Below, in pieces: positions 14,301-26,100 of a stretch of 64,000 bases of DNA. Under the pieces are notes generated by a model. That model searched no databases and was not told the DNA's origin. It saw nothing but the letters and a program-made list of their open reading frames with translations. Source of the DNA: Macrostomum hystrix (Eukaryota > Platyhelminthes > Macrostomidae); NCBI GenBank assembly GCA_950097015.1, contig CATNEN010000002.1, positions 5,907,501 through 5,971,500 on the forward strand, read 5' to 3'. Position 1 is the stretch's first letter; every line of letters starts with the position of its first letter. Position numbers and translations under genes: made by a program.

Positions 14301-17300
14301 ACCCGAGACTACACGAGCCTGAAGCTTTACCAACCAGAAACTACACGAACCTGAAGCTTTACCAACCAGAAACTACACGAACCTGAAGCTTTACCAACCC
14401 GAGACTACACGAGCCTGAAGCTTTACCAACCAGAAACTACACGAACCTGAGCTTTACTAACCCAAAACTACACGAACCTGAAGCTTTACCAACCAGAAAC
14501 TACACGAACCTGAAGCTTTACCAACCCAAAACTACACGATCCTGAAGCTTTACCAACCCAAAACTACACGAACCTGAAGCTTTACCAACCAGAAACTACA
14601 CGAACCTGAAGCTTTACCAACCCAAAACTACACGAACCTGAAGCTATACCAACCCAAAACTACACGAACCTGAAGCTTTACCAACCCAAAACTTCACGAA
14701 CCTGAAGCTTTACCAACCAGAAACTACACGAACCTGAAGCTTTACCAACCCAAAACTACACGAACCTGAAGCTTTACCAACCCAAAACTACACGAGCCTG
14801 AAGCTTTACCAACCCAAAACTACACGAACCTGAAGCTTTACCAACCCAAAACTACACGAACCTGAAGCTTTACCAACCAGAAACTACACGAACCTGAAGC
14901 TTTACCAACCAGAAACTACACGAACCTGAAGCTTTACCAACCAGAAACTACACGAACCTGAAGCTTTACCAACCCGAGACTACACGAGCCTGAAGCTTTA
15001 CCAACCAGAAACTACACGAACCTGAAGCTTTACCAACCAGAAACTACACGAACCTGAAGCTTTACCAACCCAAAACTACACGAACCTGAAGCTTTACCAA
15101 CCCAAAACTACACGAACCTGAAGCTTTACCAACCCAAAACTACACGAACCTGAAGCTTTACCAACCCTAAACTACACGAACCTGAAGCTATACCAACCCA
15201 AAACTACACGAACCTGAAGCTTTACCAACCCAAAACTACACGAACCTAAAGCTTTACCAACCCAAAACTACACGAACCTGAAGCTTTACCAACCAGAAAC
15301 TACACGAACCTGAAGCTTTACCAACCCAAAACTACACGATCCTGAAGCTTTACCAACCCAAAACTACACGAACCTGAAGCTTTACCAACCCAAAACTACA
15401 CGAACCTGAAGCTTTACCAACCCAAAACTACACGAACCTGAAGCTATACCAACCCAAAACTACACGAACCTGAAGCTTTACCAACCCAAAACTACACGAA
15501 CCTGAAGCTTTACCAACCCAAAACTACACGAACCTGAAGCTTTACCAACCCAAAACTACACGAACCTGAAGCTTTACCAAACTACACGAACCTGAAGCTT
15601 TACCAACGAAAAAGTAAATGAATGAACTTGCAAGTTCAAAAACAAAATTTTATGAACTTTCACCGAGCCGAAACGAGATAAAAAGGGTTTTACCAAACAG
15701 AAATTTCAGATAGCTAGCTTGCAGATCTGGTTTCAGAAATAACAGTAAATAGTTAAACTATATAGCTGGCTCGTAATATAAGTGTTACTGTAATTTAATA
15801 CCCTCATATTGTATTTTATTGGCCAATGGTCGACTATACTTCGTGGTTTTGTGAGGCCAAGATATAATTTACTATTGCAATGCAGTTGAAAAATTGTTCG
15901 AGTTTAAGGCCTGATTTATGATCCTATTTATTTGACACTGGGAATGGACACAATGCGGGTGTTTGAGGGAATAAAAGGATACAAGGGTTGTGAAATAGAG
16001 CGACAGTTGGAGACAGAGAAATTCACTGTGATTCACGCCACACACACAACTTACATTTGCATTTTATATATTAGCTATAAGCTAATCAGGACACAAGAGG
16101 TCCATATGCAGTGCGAATGGTTATATAATGACAATAACAATAAATAGTTTTAAAATGCGCATATTAAGAGCTGCAGAGCTCTGCCATTTTTATAGCTATA
16201 ATAGCTGTCTAGCTGGCTGAAGCACGCAATATCCTGAAATAAGCTAGATATTATAGATTAGACGCGTTGCCAAGCTGGGGTCAAGCTAAAAACCATATGT
16301 CCAAGCTACGGTGCTATCAGTGTCAGTCTGTCTGTGTGCTTAGCATGCGTGTGTTTGCTTGTGAACACCACTGGCTTGTCCATTCAAGATCTCTGACTAA
16401 TTTTCTGGGGCTGTAGTAAGCTTAGCTAGCTTTGCTCACAGCAACAACCGTGACGGGGGCGGATCCTGAGAGAGGCCGCGGATCCAGTGACAGGGGAGCG
16501 GATCCAGTGACAGGGGAGCGGATCCGGTGACAGGGGAGCGGATCCGGTGACAGGGGAGCGGATCCAGTGACAGGAGAGCGGATCCGGTGACAGAGGAGCG
16601 GATCCAGTGACAGGGGAGCGGATCCAGTGACAGGGGAGCGGATCCAGTGACAGGGGAGCGGATCCAGTGACAGGGGAGCGGATCCAGTGACAGGGGAGCG
16701 GATCGGGTGACAGGAGAGCGGATCCAGTGACAGGAGAGCGGATCCAGTGACAGGGGAGCGGATCCAGTGACAGGGGAGCGGATCCAGTGACAGGGGAGCG
16801 GATCCGATGACCGATGAGCGGATCGGGTGACAGGAGAGCGGATCCAGTGACAGGGGAGCGGATCGGGTGACAGGGGAGCGGATCGGGTGACAGGGGAGCG
16901 GATCGGGTGACAGGGGAGCGGATCCAGTGGCAGGGGAGCGGATCCAGTGACAGGAGAGCGGATCCGGTGACAGGGGACCGGATCCAGTGACAGGGAAGCG
17001 GATCCAGTGACAGGGGAGCGGATCGGGTGACAGGGGAGCGGAGCGGGTGACAGGGGAGCGGATCGGGTGACAGGGGAGCGGATCGGGTGACAGGGGAGCG
17101 GATCCAGTGACAGGGGAGCGGATCCAGTGACAGGGGAGCGGATCGGGTGACAGGGGAGCGGATCCAGTGGCTGGGTGGTGAATCGAGTGACAGGGGAGCG
17201 GATCGGCTGAAAGGGGAGCGGATCCGGTGACATGGTAGCAACTAGTTAGACATGGTGGGGCCTGAGGGGTGGTCAGGGATAATTTCACGCGAAAGTCAAC

Positions 17301-17476
17301 TTACGTCCATTCACGGGCCCAGCTTCGATTGCTCCGCCGCCGCTTCCAACGCCGCCGCCACCGCCGCCTCCGAACTCGTCGAGCTCGCTGACGACGCCGT
17401 TCTCCGCCAGCGCACCAACTGGCCCGGTCTGCATCGGGGCTGCATCCGCCAGTCGATAGTGCGCGTGGGAAAGCAT
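2243..17476 (-). CDS. LMO4: LIM-only protein, LMO4-like, three coding exons
   Basis: Model: join of 17476-17305, 6714-6492 and 2618-2243 on the minus strand, 771 nt, 256 residues. LMO4-type proteins are nuclear adaptors made of two LIM domains that bind LDB/CLIM cofactors and transcription factors; they do not bind DNA. LIM1 is at about residues 76-129 and LIM2 at about 140-193, and all sixteen zinc ligands are visible (CAGC...H..C..C..C...C..D, then CSGC...H..C..C..C...C..D). The exon 2/3 junction falls between the LIM domains, just after CRNDYLK, as I recall for vertebrate LMO4. After LIM2 comes a basic stretch (KRGGGKKK), a run of about 17 glutamines, and a C-terminal end in PVC. Human LMO4 has 165 residues; the extra length is the N-terminal glycine-rich leader and the polyQ. 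Donors are GTAAGT and GTGAGT. Both introns carry minisatellites. LIM exons are certain; exon 1 is inferred from phase. Confidence 0.88.
2770..4245. repeat. 37/38-bp G-rich minisatellite in LMO4 intron 2
   Basis: About 40 copies of a 37-bp unit containing GGTCTTGTGCGGTGAAGGG then TTTGGGGTACTGAGTGAG; a 38-bp form has one extra G. Each unit holds three G-runs on the plus strand, which is the template strand of the LMO4-like gene. The minus strand has no stop codon in any frame over 1.4 kb, which explains the very long shadow ORFs. Confidence 0.96.
4246..5255. other. Unique intronic DNA, LMO4 intron 2
   Basis: No coding signal. AT-rich with several TAATTA-like cores (near 4658, 4685 and 4793). 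Confidence 0.4.
5256..5695. repeat. 33-bp minisatellite in LMO4 intron 2
   Basis: About 13 copies of a 33-bp unit containing CAGTCTCGTGAATCTCAGAC then TGTACTCAAAGTT. GAG versus CAG and CTC versus CTT variants mark subtypes. The unit length is a multiple of three, so an 11-residue shadow repeat appears on the plus strand. Confidence 0.95.
5700..6480. other. Unique intronic DNA, LMO4 intron 2 near exon 2
   Basis: No coding signal. A TCATCATCATC-type microsatellite lies near 6090-6120; TTAATTAAAT and TAATTAATTT cores lie near 6208 and 6434. Confidence 0.4.
6764..7101. repeat. 30-bp array in strict alternation (60-bp unit)
   Basis: Eleven near-perfect copies of a 30-bp monomer containing GATGATACCAAGGTACA and GACACGCACT. 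One position alternates without exception between TGAG and GGAG, so the true unit is 60 bp. The array begins about 50 bp from the LIM1-exon acceptor in LMO4 intron 1. Confidence 0.96.
7102..10640. other. Unique island in LMO4 intron 1 dense in TAATTA sites
   Basis: About 3.5 kb with no minisatellite apart from short CTG (8879-8898) and TAA (near 9785-9807) runs. TAATTA/TTAATTAA-like cores recur near 7729, 8010, 8096, 8235, 8599, 8747, 9256, 10117, 10318 and 10490. Open frames here lack family motifs and biased codon use. I read it as intronic regulatory DNA; this is inference from motif density only. Confidence 0.5.
10915..11235. repeat. Degenerate 34-bp minisatellite
   Basis: About nine decaying copies of a unit containing GAAGGACGTCGAAATGGGTT then GGTTGTGACGCT. 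Central copies are nearly identical and outer ones diverge. A short palindrome (TATTCG A CGAATA) follows at 11248-11260. Confidence 0.85.
11261..11935. other. Unique intronic DNA
   Basis: AT-rich LMO4 intron 1 sequence. No gene or repeat recognised. Confidence 0.35.
11936..15606. repeat. 3.7-kb array of 32-bp monomers in LMO4 intron 1
   Basis: About 115 copies of a 32-bp unit, core CGAACCTGAAGCTTTACCAA followed by one of three 5' variants (CCCAAAACTACA, CCAGAAACTACA, CCCGAGACTACA). The first five or six copies carry a distinct GAGACATTACCAATACGAG form. The variants occur in repeated orders, and a shortened CTGAGCTTTACTAACC unit recurs at about 12402, 13169 and 14450, which points to block duplication. 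A 16-bp perfect palindrome (15623-15638) follows the end. Confidence 0.97.
15640..16440. other. Unique AT-rich intronic DNA
   Basis: No coding signal. Several AGCTAG/TAGCT dyads near 16180-16260, otherwise nothing recognised. Confidence 0.35.
16462..17238. repeat. 20-bp minisatellite next to LMO4 exon 1
   Basis: About 39 copies of GGGGAGCGGATCCAGTGACA with GATCGGG, GATCCGG and rarer variants; units stay in 20-bp register for nearly the whole array with no indels. The array ends about 65 bp inside the intron from the exon 1 donor. Most units contain a GATC within GGATCC or CGGATCGGG. Confidence 0.97.
17305..17476 (-). CDS. LMO4: Inferred first coding exon of LMO4-like gene
   Basis: A 57-codon open stretch starts at an ATG at 17476, with an in-frame TAG a few codons upstream, and ends at a strong GTAAGT donor (17304-17299) in phase 1. 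The LIM1 exon has an acceptor (cgcag) at 6715 in the complementary phase, so the junction codon CGC forms and the frame stays open. The product is a low-complexity leader: an acidic patch ELDEF followed by a glycine tract. No family assignment is possible for this segment alone. Alternative: translation starts at an internal ATG at 6694 in the LIM1 exon, with this exon belonging to another transcript. Confidence 0.65.
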
Positions 17477-18250
17477 CCCTGGGATGTCTAAATCTAGTTT
17501 CTAATTTCTGAGGATCCCTCGAGGGAGATGGACTTCTTTGGAAAAGCCGAATTCGCCTAAGAGCTAATTGATTTGCGCACAAATTCTGTTAGCCTCTTTT
17601 TCTCCTCGTTAAGTGGTATTATCAACCTCCTGGTGGGGGCTCCGAAAGTCTAAATAGCTTCGGCTTCTCTGGCTTGGCCCTTATCTCCCCTCTCGTTTTC
17701 CTTCGTTTTATATATATGCATGCGTGCGTGCATAAATAAAATTGTCCAGCGCGCACGCGCCACTCACGCCTCAGCCCGACACCCACCCCCGCCGCGCGCA
17801 CCCACCCCAACAAGCCCAAACCGATTTTTCTTCCTGGTTTGGGTGTGATTCATTCGACAGTGGCGGTGTCAGCCAACCCTGGACAATTTGTGCCTGTACA
17901 CGCCTGCCCAGGGGTTGAGGACCATTGATGCGGGCTTTGAGTGTGGGGGGGGGAAGAAAAGAGAATGAAAGAATCCATTCTCTCTCCGGCGTGTTCTTAT
18001 CTCAGTTTGTGCGCGACCGGGAGACTTTGGGAAGCGGGGAAATCCCATTTTTATTAGATTGGACTTGGATTGTTGCTGGGGTGGATGCTGTTATTATTGT
18101 TTATTAATTTATTAGATGCTCTAACTGTCTACTTTAAGTAGAATATTAATTCTATGGCATTTTCAGGGTAATGTAAACAACAGCATTTTTTCAAGGTCGG
18201 TCTGAACACAACAAAGTCTTGTGTTAGTACTCTGTCAATTGTCTAGCGGT
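17477..18250. other. Probable 5' UTR and promoter region of LMO4-like gene
   Basis: Unique DNA upstream of the predicted ATG. It contains a TATA-like element, a GC/CA-rich stretch at about 17745-17815, then AT-rich sequence leading into the next array. No other gene seen. Confidence 0.45.
17707..17716 (-). promoter_or_regulatory. TATA-like element upstream of LMO4 exon 1
   Basis: On the minus strand this reads TATATATAAA, about 230 bp upstream of the predicted ATG and just downstream of GC-rich DNA. A start site near 17680 would give a 5' UTR of about 200 nt. Positional inference only. Confidence 0.35.
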
Positions 18251-18255
18251 CTCTC

Positions 18256-19652
18256 TTGTCTAACACTCTCAGGTTTATCTAACACTCTCAGGTTTATCTA
18301 ACACTCTCAGGTTCATCTAACACTCTCAGGTTCATCTAACACTCTCAGGTTTATCTAACACTCTCAGGTTCATCTAACACTCTCAGGTTTATCTAACACT
18401 CTCAGGTTCATCTAACACTCTCAGGTTCATCTAACACTCTCAGGTTTATCTAACACTCTCACTTTTCTAGCACAATATCACTTGTCTAATACTCTCTTAC
18501 CTGTTTAACGTTTTCTCACTTGTCTAACACACTCAGTCTTGTCTAACGCTCTCTCACTTGTCTAACGCTCTCTCACTTGTCTAACACTCTCTCACTTGTC
18601 TAACACTCTCTCACTTGTCTAACAGTCTCTCACTTGTCTAACACTCTCTCTTGTCTAACACTCTCTCACTTGTCTAACACTCTCTCACTTGTCTAACACT
18701 CTCTCTTGTCTAACACTCTCAGGGTTGTCTAACACTCTCTCACTTGTCTAACACTCTCTCACTTGTCTAACACTCTCTTACTTGTCTAACACTATCTCAC
18801 TTGTCTAACACTCTCTCACTTGTCTAACACTATCTCACTTGTCTAACACTCTTACTTGTCTAACACTATCTCACTTGTCTAACACTCTCAGGGTTGTCTA
18901 ACACTCTTACTTGTCTAACACTCTCTCACTTGTCTAACACTCTTACTTGTCTAACACTCTCAGGGTTGTCTAACACTCTCTCACTTGTCTAACACTCTCT
19001 CACTTGTCTAACACTCTTACTTGTCTAACACTCTCTCACTTGTCTAACACTCTCTCACTTGTCTAACACTCTCTCTTGTCTAACACTCTCAGGGTTGTCT
19101 AACACTCTCTCACTTGTCTAACACTCTCTCACTTGTCTAACACTCTCTCACTTGTCTAACACTCTCTCACTTGTCTAACACTCTCTCACTTGTCTAACAC
19201 TCTCTCACTTGTCTAACACTCTCTCACTTGTCTAACACTCTCTCACTTGTCTAACACTCTCTCACTTGTCTAACACTCTCTCACTTGTCTAACACTCTCT
19301 CACTTGTCTAACACTCTCTCACTTGTCTAACACTCTCTCACTTGTCTAACACTCTCTCACTTGTCTAACACTCTTACTTGTCTAACACTCTCTCACTTGT
19401 CTAACACTCTCTCACTTGTCTAACACTCTCTCACTTGTCTAACACTCTCTCACTTGTCTAACACTCTCTCACTTGTCTAACACTCTCTCACTTGTCTAAC
19501 ACTCTCTCACTTGTCTAACACTCTCTCACTTGTCTAACACTCTCTCACGTGTCTAACACTCTCTCACTTGTCTAACACTCTCTCACTTGTCTAACACTCT
19601 CTCACTTGTCTAACACTCTCTCACTTGTCTAACACTCTCTCTTAGAGAGAGT
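18256..19652. repeat. 19-bp minisatellite with terminal fold-back
   Basis: About 73 copies of a 19-bp unit. The left tenth is a CTCAGGTTTATCTAACACT subtype; the rest is CTCTCACTTGTCTAACA type, with a TCTAACACTCTCAGGGTTG form interspersed. The last copy folds back: ACTCTCTC TTA GAGAGAGT at 19634-19652 is a perfect 8-bp inverted repeat around three bases. Confidence 0.96.
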
Positions 19653-20140
19653 AAGTCTTTGTAAGTCTTTATCCATAAATTTCCTTTTTATGAATGAGTT
19701 TCCTATGTAATTTCACGGCCCACAACTTTTCCCAAAGTATCGACTTCAGGTCGGGCCTCATGAAATCGAATAAGCGGTTGCTTGTTTTTGCGATATAAAA
19801 AATAATAGTAACAATATGTTCGAAGAAGGTGCTCAGCTAGTGACACGCAAGCCAATGTAGCATGAAATTCGCATGCTGATTCTCTAGGCCTAGCGCAAGC
19901 CCCTGCAGATTGATTAAATATTGACAGATTGACTGTGAGGGAGAACGGCTTGAGTGGCAAAGCTTGAGTATAACTGGCGATGAAACAGCATTTTAATGAT
20001 TAAGCATAGATGAGCAATTATTGTAGCTGGCCTGTGTATGAGTGTGCAGCATTCAATAACTACACTGAATCCATTTATTCAGAAAAAAATGCATGGATAT
20101 TCGTTATTTGTTTGTTGATTTTCCCTGCAAATCGATAAAT
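19653..20140. other. Unique intergenic DNA
   Basis: No coding signal or repeat recognised, apart from a short GTAAGTCTTT duplication at its left edge. Confidence 0.35.
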
Positions 20141-20945
20141 ATTTTGAATTACTGATTAGTAGGCTGATAGGTTATTAGGCTGTTTGATTAGTAGATGCTT
20201 GATAAGTAGACTCTTTTTTAGTAGATGATTGATAAAAAGACTTGTTTATTGGTTGACTTGTTGATTAGCAGATTGATTAATTAGCAGACTGATTGGTTAT
20301 TATATTGATTGGATAACATGCTGAAGTATTGACTGATAATCAGATTGATTGATTAATCAGATTGATTGATTGATTAATCAGATTGATTGATATTCAGATT
20401 GATTGATTGATTAATTAGATTGATTGATAATACGCTTGATCGATAATCAGATTGATTGGTTAACATATTGATTGATAATCAGATTGATTGATTGATTAAT
20501 TAGATTGATTGATAATCCGCTTGATCGATAATCAGATTGATTGGTTAACATATTGATTGATAATCAGATTGATTGGTTAACATATTGATTGATAATTAGA
20601 TTGATTGGTTAACATATTGATTGATAATCAGATTGATTGGTTAACATATTGATTGATAATTAGATTGATTGGTTAACATATTGATTGATAATCAGATTGA
20701 TAATCAAATGGTTTGATAATCCGATTGGTTGATTGATAATCAGATGGATTAATTAGCATATCGATTGATAAACAGATTGATGGATTTTTTGAAGAGAGAT
20801 TGATTAGTTAGTTGGTTGATTTATTGAATTATCAGGATGTAGGATTGATGGATTAATCGATTGATTGAGTTGCAGAATTTTAGAAGATTGATTAGTTGAT
20901 GGGCTTACCAATATCAATCAATCATCATTGATCAATCAATTTCGA
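20141..20945. repeat. GATT-derived 20-34 bp array ending in inverted sequence
   Basis: A TTGATTGAT microsatellite-like field within which a longer unit (GATTGGTTAACATATTGATT plus GATAATCA) has been amplified in the centre, about 20440-20700. The edges decay to loose GATT words. At 20912-20942 the motif reappears in the opposite orientation (ATCAATCAATC), so the end could fold back on the array. Confidence 0.9.
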
Positions 20946-21894
20946 TTGTTAGAAATAGAACTAGCCTGATTTTCCAGCTCAAATAAAAAAGTTTTGATAA
21001 AGTTCGTAACAATATTTAATCCTTTATCCAGAAGAAACGCTTAAAATTGCTTAAAATTTTTAGCTTTTAAAAAACCTGGCAGATTCATTGAAATCTATTG
21101 AGCCATGCATGGATACTAGATGGGAACCAGTGGGCTTGTGCAGCAAAAAAGCACAATTTTCCCCTTCCCCAAAACTGGGATAGCAGCAAAACATCTCGCG
21201 GCCATGCATTCGGGAATCACGATTCAACCGCAAAAAAAATAATAAAAAAGCAGCACTTGAAACCTGAACACGCAGTTGAGGGGCTTGAAGATCGGGACAA
21301 TGGGCCTAGAATAGCTCGTATCTGGACTACCCCCGCTTTAATGCTATTTTTTTATTAAAGCATTCCGAGTTGGTTCCAGTTGAATAGCTTCTGCATCATT
21401 GATAGAGAAATGAGTTTAGCCAGGTGTGAAGCTGCTGCTGCTGCTGCTGCTTGGACCAGAAATTCGGCTCGCTGCCGATGGAGACACGGACAAACATTGT
21501 GGGGTGGGTGAGTCTGTGCTCAATAGCTGTATAGCAACATACTGGGGTTAAAACTCAATGCCCGTGCCAGTAGAGGGGCCGCCCACTAGAGAAATGAAAG
21601 GAACTAGCTGCATCGGAGACTGGGGCCGGGAAAACAGAAAGACACAACTAGCTGGTACATGGAAGGAGTGGAAGGGGCGCTTTCTTGCTTCAATGAATTC
21701 GAACAACAGACTTCAACAGAGAGCAGAGGAGCGGGTCTGGCGTGCAGGGGAATTGGAAGGAACCCAAATCGCATACTCAACCATTCCCGTATTGTTAGGA
21801 GCTACTGAATTTCAGCTTTCTATTTTTTTATCGCTTTTTTTAAAGTTAAACACAAAAGCCAGCGTTGCTGTTACTGATTATTTTAACAGGGCGT
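20946..21894. other. Unique intergenic DNA
   Basis: No supported gene. Contains a CTG/GCT run at about 21430-21452. Open frames of 86 and 112 codons lack family motifs. Confidence 0.35.
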
Positions 21895-22790
21895 GAGTTG
21901 AGAGAAGGGGTGAGAGCTCATGGGAGAGATGAGAGCTCTTCTCAGGGATAGAGATGAGATACGGTGGAAGAGAGGGAGAGGGAGATGAGAGAGGGAGATG
22001 AGAGAGGGAGATGAGAGAGGGAGATGAGAGAGGGAGATGAGAGATGGATAGGTAGATGAGAGAGGGAGAGGGAGATGAGAGAGGGAGATGAGAGAGGGAG
22101 AGGGAGATGAGAGTGGGAGAGGGAGATAAGAGTGGGAGAGGGAGATGAGAGTGGGAGAGGGAGATGAGAGAGGGAGAGGGAGATGAGAGAGGTAGATGAG
22201 AGAGGGAGAGGGAGATGAGAGTGGGAGAGGGAGATGAGAGAGGGAGATGAGAGATGGAGAGGTAGATGAGAGAGGGAGAGGGAGATGAGAGTGGGAGAGG
22301 AAGATAAGAGTGGGAGAGGGAGATGAGAGAGGTAGATGAGAGAGGGAGAGGGAGATGAGAGTGGGAGAGGGAGATGAGAGAGGGAGAGGGAGATGAGAGT
22401 GGGAGAGGGAGATGGGAGATGGAGAGGTAGATGAGAGTGGGAGAGGGAGATGAGAGTGGGAGAGGGAGATGAGAGAGGGAGATGAGAGATGGAGAGGTAG
22501 ATGAGAGAGGGAGAGGGAGATGAGAGAGGGAGAGGGAGATGAGAGTGGGAGAGGGAGATAAGAGTGGGAGAGGGAGATGAGAGTGGGAGAGGGATGAGAG
22601 AGGGAGATGAGAGAGGGATGGTGAGATGAGAGAAGACATGAGGGGAGAGGGAGATGAGAGAGGGATGGTGAGATGAGACAGGAGATGAGTGAGGGAGAGG
22701 TAGATGAGAGAGGGAGAGGGAGATGGGAGATGGAGATGAAGGGTGAGATAAGAGTGGAAGGGTGAGATCAGATAGGATGGGAGCGGAGTT
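21895..22790. repeat. GA-rich (polypurine) minisatellite
   Basis: Variable 11-20 bp units built from GAGATGAGAG, GGGAGAGG and TGGGAGAGG on the plus strand; almost all bases are purine except the T of GATG. Mirror symmetry is high. Confidence 0.93.
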
Positions 22791-23198
22791 TTAGTGAGTG
22801 AGATGACGGATGTGATGATAGGCAGAAGAATTGGTAAGTGTTACAAATTGATCATGAAACAAGCTGTAGAGATTTTTTCTGCAGTTGAAGCTATGACTGT
22901 AGCTCCTGTTGCTAAATATTGAAAGCGATGTCTACAGCAGTTTATTTTAGATGTCAAACTAATCATTTTACTATTAATAATAAAACGAAATAGGGTGAGT
23001 CGAACTTAAGAACAGACGGAATTAAAGAATTTAAACCACTAGCCAAAATAGTGTGTTTAAATCTATCTGATCAATTTAGACTTCAACTGGTTTGAGAATG
23101 GCTTGGGATTACCTTACTATTCATTTGAAGAATAATATGTTTGAAAACTTCATTCGTTATTAAAATATTTCTCGCATTTGTTTCTGGGTGAGGCTAGC
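22791..23198. other. 3' flank of TRPV gene
   Basis: Unique AT-rich DNA, expected to hold the TRPV 3' UTR and poly(A) site. Confidence 0.45.
22941..22946 (-). terminator. Candidate poly(A) signal of TRPV gene
   Basis: AATAAA on the minus strand, about 255 nt after the TRPV stop codon. It is the first canonical hexamer I see in the right orientation. Confidence 0.4.
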
Positions 23199-26100
23199 TC
23201 AACACTGCACAGGTGTACTTGTCCCAGGCTCCGCGGCTGCTCTGTCCTGCTCAGAGGCTGACTGCCTCATCAGGGTCGTCTCCATCTCGCGGCGCAGCTC
23301 CTGATCCTCGATGATCTTCTGCTCAGCTGAGACTACTCGACGCTTCCGGCCCAGCAAGTTGTTGTTCTCATCGTCCTGGGGAGCGGTAGGAGAGGTTGCA
23401 CCTGAGATACACCTGATATACACCTGAGATGCACCTGAGATACACCTGATATACACCGGATATACACCTGAGATGCACCTGAGATACACCTGATATACAC
23501 CTGATATACAACTGAGATACACCTGAGATACACCTGATATACACCTGAGATGCACCTGAGATACACCTGATATACACCTGAGATACACCTGAGATACACC
23601 TGAGATATACGAGATACATCCTGACATACACAGAACCATCCCGACAGACACAGAACCATCCTGACAGACAAAGAACCATCCTGACAGACAAAGAACCATC
23701 CTGACAGACACAGAACCATCCTGACAGACACAGAACCATCCTGACAGACACAGAACCATCCTGACAGACACATAAACCATCCTGACAGACACAGAACCAT
23801 CCTGACAGACACAGAACCATCCTGACAGACACAGAACCATCCTGACAGACACAGAACCATCCTGACAGACACAGAACCATCCTGACAGACACAGAACCAT
23901 CCTGACAGATACAGAGACGGATAGAATTGAGACACGAAAATGGTGGCTGAAATTCGTGACGCAATTACCAAGATGTTACTATGCTCAATTGCTGCCCCAG
24001 GACAATATCCCAATACCAAAGTGTCAATTGTACTCCGAGGTAAAAAAAATTCATTTCCGATTTGTTCTGGATGAATATGACAGAATTATTTAGGCAGAAT
24101 GATATTTTCGTGACAAAGGCGGGTTACTCAAAAGACACATTAATTGCAGGGCATCACCCGGCTGTGGAAATTACCCTAAAAATATCTTCTCACCCCCCTA
24201 TAAAGCCGCTACCACACGAAGCGTCAATCAAAAGCGACTCGGTTAATAATTATTTCTTGACAGGCCAAATGCTCACGAGTTCATAGTAAACTGACACTGA
24301 TAATTATCTGCTTCTGCTGCTGAAGCCTCACCTGGAGCAGTAATGCCAGTTGGACTGCCACAGGTGCTCAGAAACAGACTCATGTTTGTGTTGTTTTATC
24401 AGGATTTTGAAGAGTCCGATTTTGAACACGAAAAGTTGTAAATCACATCTCAAGTTCGAGCATTGCATGTCGCAAGTTGAGACGACTCAAACTTTGTGTC
24501 AGACAGAATCAGAAAACTATTTTTAGACAGAGTATGAAACTGATAAAATATCATGAAAATGATCCATAAAATAAAGCATCATGAAGCACTGATAAAAGCC
24601 CCAGCTACACTACTGAAAAGAAACCAATTGAGTAGCATGACGAGAGCATAGCACAGATGATAAATTTCACTGTTCGAATGCTGATAACGCCACGCTATTT
24701 AACTGGTGTAGGCCTGAAATCTAACACGGTTATTAAAATTTCTTGTCAAGGTCAATTTAAGCAAACACGAGCAAAAAAGGACTCTGACCTTTGTCCCTGG
24801 TACCGACTGGCTCTGAACATTTCTATGCTCAATCTCTTGCAAGCAAGTTTCAAGTCAAACATTAATTGTATAGTGGACACCTGAGACAGAACAGCTGAGA
24901 CAGAACAGCTGAGACAGAACAGCTGAGACACAATGCCATGAGACAGAACAGCTGAGACAGAACAGCTGAGACACAATGCCATGAGACAGAACAGCTGAGA
25001 CAGAACAGCTGAGACAGAACAGCTGAGACAGAACAGCTGAGACAGAACAGCTGAGACAGAACACCTGAGACAGAACAGCTGAGACAGAATGCCATAATTC
25101 AGAACAGCGGTGAGAGGCAGGGGCTTCAGCTGTTCAGCGAACTCACCGCACTCTTCCAGCGCACAACCAGAGCTCGGCGACCGTCCTGCAGCAGCTGTGA
25201 GTAGCTCTCTTGGTGCGCCTGGCACTCCTGCCTGGTGAAAGTCTGCTCAACCACCAGCAGGATGCGAGCCCACTGCAGGTAAATTCAGTTTCAGAGAATA
25301 ATGTATTGCTCAGAATTGTCAGGTAACTTTGTCTGCGAATTCAGTAAATCACAATAAGCGGGCCATTCAAAATAAAAATGAACACTTAATAACCAACAGC
25401 ACTTGAAACCACGATTGGCGTTCCGGTCTAGAGAATATGTTTTTTTTTATTTTGCAGAGGAAATCAACAAACAGTCTATATTAGACTTACTTATTTGAGT
25501 TTATCTATTAGTACGGCCAAGAGTAAAGCTTATAACAATTCTAACATGCAAAGTGTACTTAAAAAACAATCATAGAAAAATTTAAACACCACTTTGCCAA
25601 CAACTGCTAACGCTTTATAGTATCACTATATCACCAGTTTAGTTCAAACGACTTGGATGCTTGCAATTAAGAAAATTGTTTTTTTGCTGGACAATGGCCT
25701 AACCACAATGTTCCTCAGTCTCGCACGCTTCTATTGATCTTGTCGTAGACGCGCGGAAATGCGTCGTTGGTTCGAGTCAGGTTTTCCCTCAGCTTGTTGT
25801 ATAGTCGGTGATCGAACATCGCCTCGAACTCGTCCGTCGTCATGAATGTGTCGGCGTAGAGCATCTGGAAGCCGCGGACCTGGCGCACGTAGGCCTCAAG
25901 GCGGCGGGTTGTGGCCTCCGCCTTGTACTGCGCGTTCTTGGGCGCTCCGTACGCGCCGATGTCAACGTACATCTGGGCCTGGTCGTCCCGCGGGCGGAGC
26001 ATGCCGGGGTTGTCGGGCAGGTAGAACGGGCACAGCCACAGCGGGTACATGTTGATCTCGCGGTGGAACACGCGAACGGCCTCGGCTAACTCAGTCATCG

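Noticed and set aside
25755-25775. GGTTCGAGTC resembling a tRNA B box
   Set aside because: It is inside the DHCR24 coding sequence, with no A box or cloverleaf.
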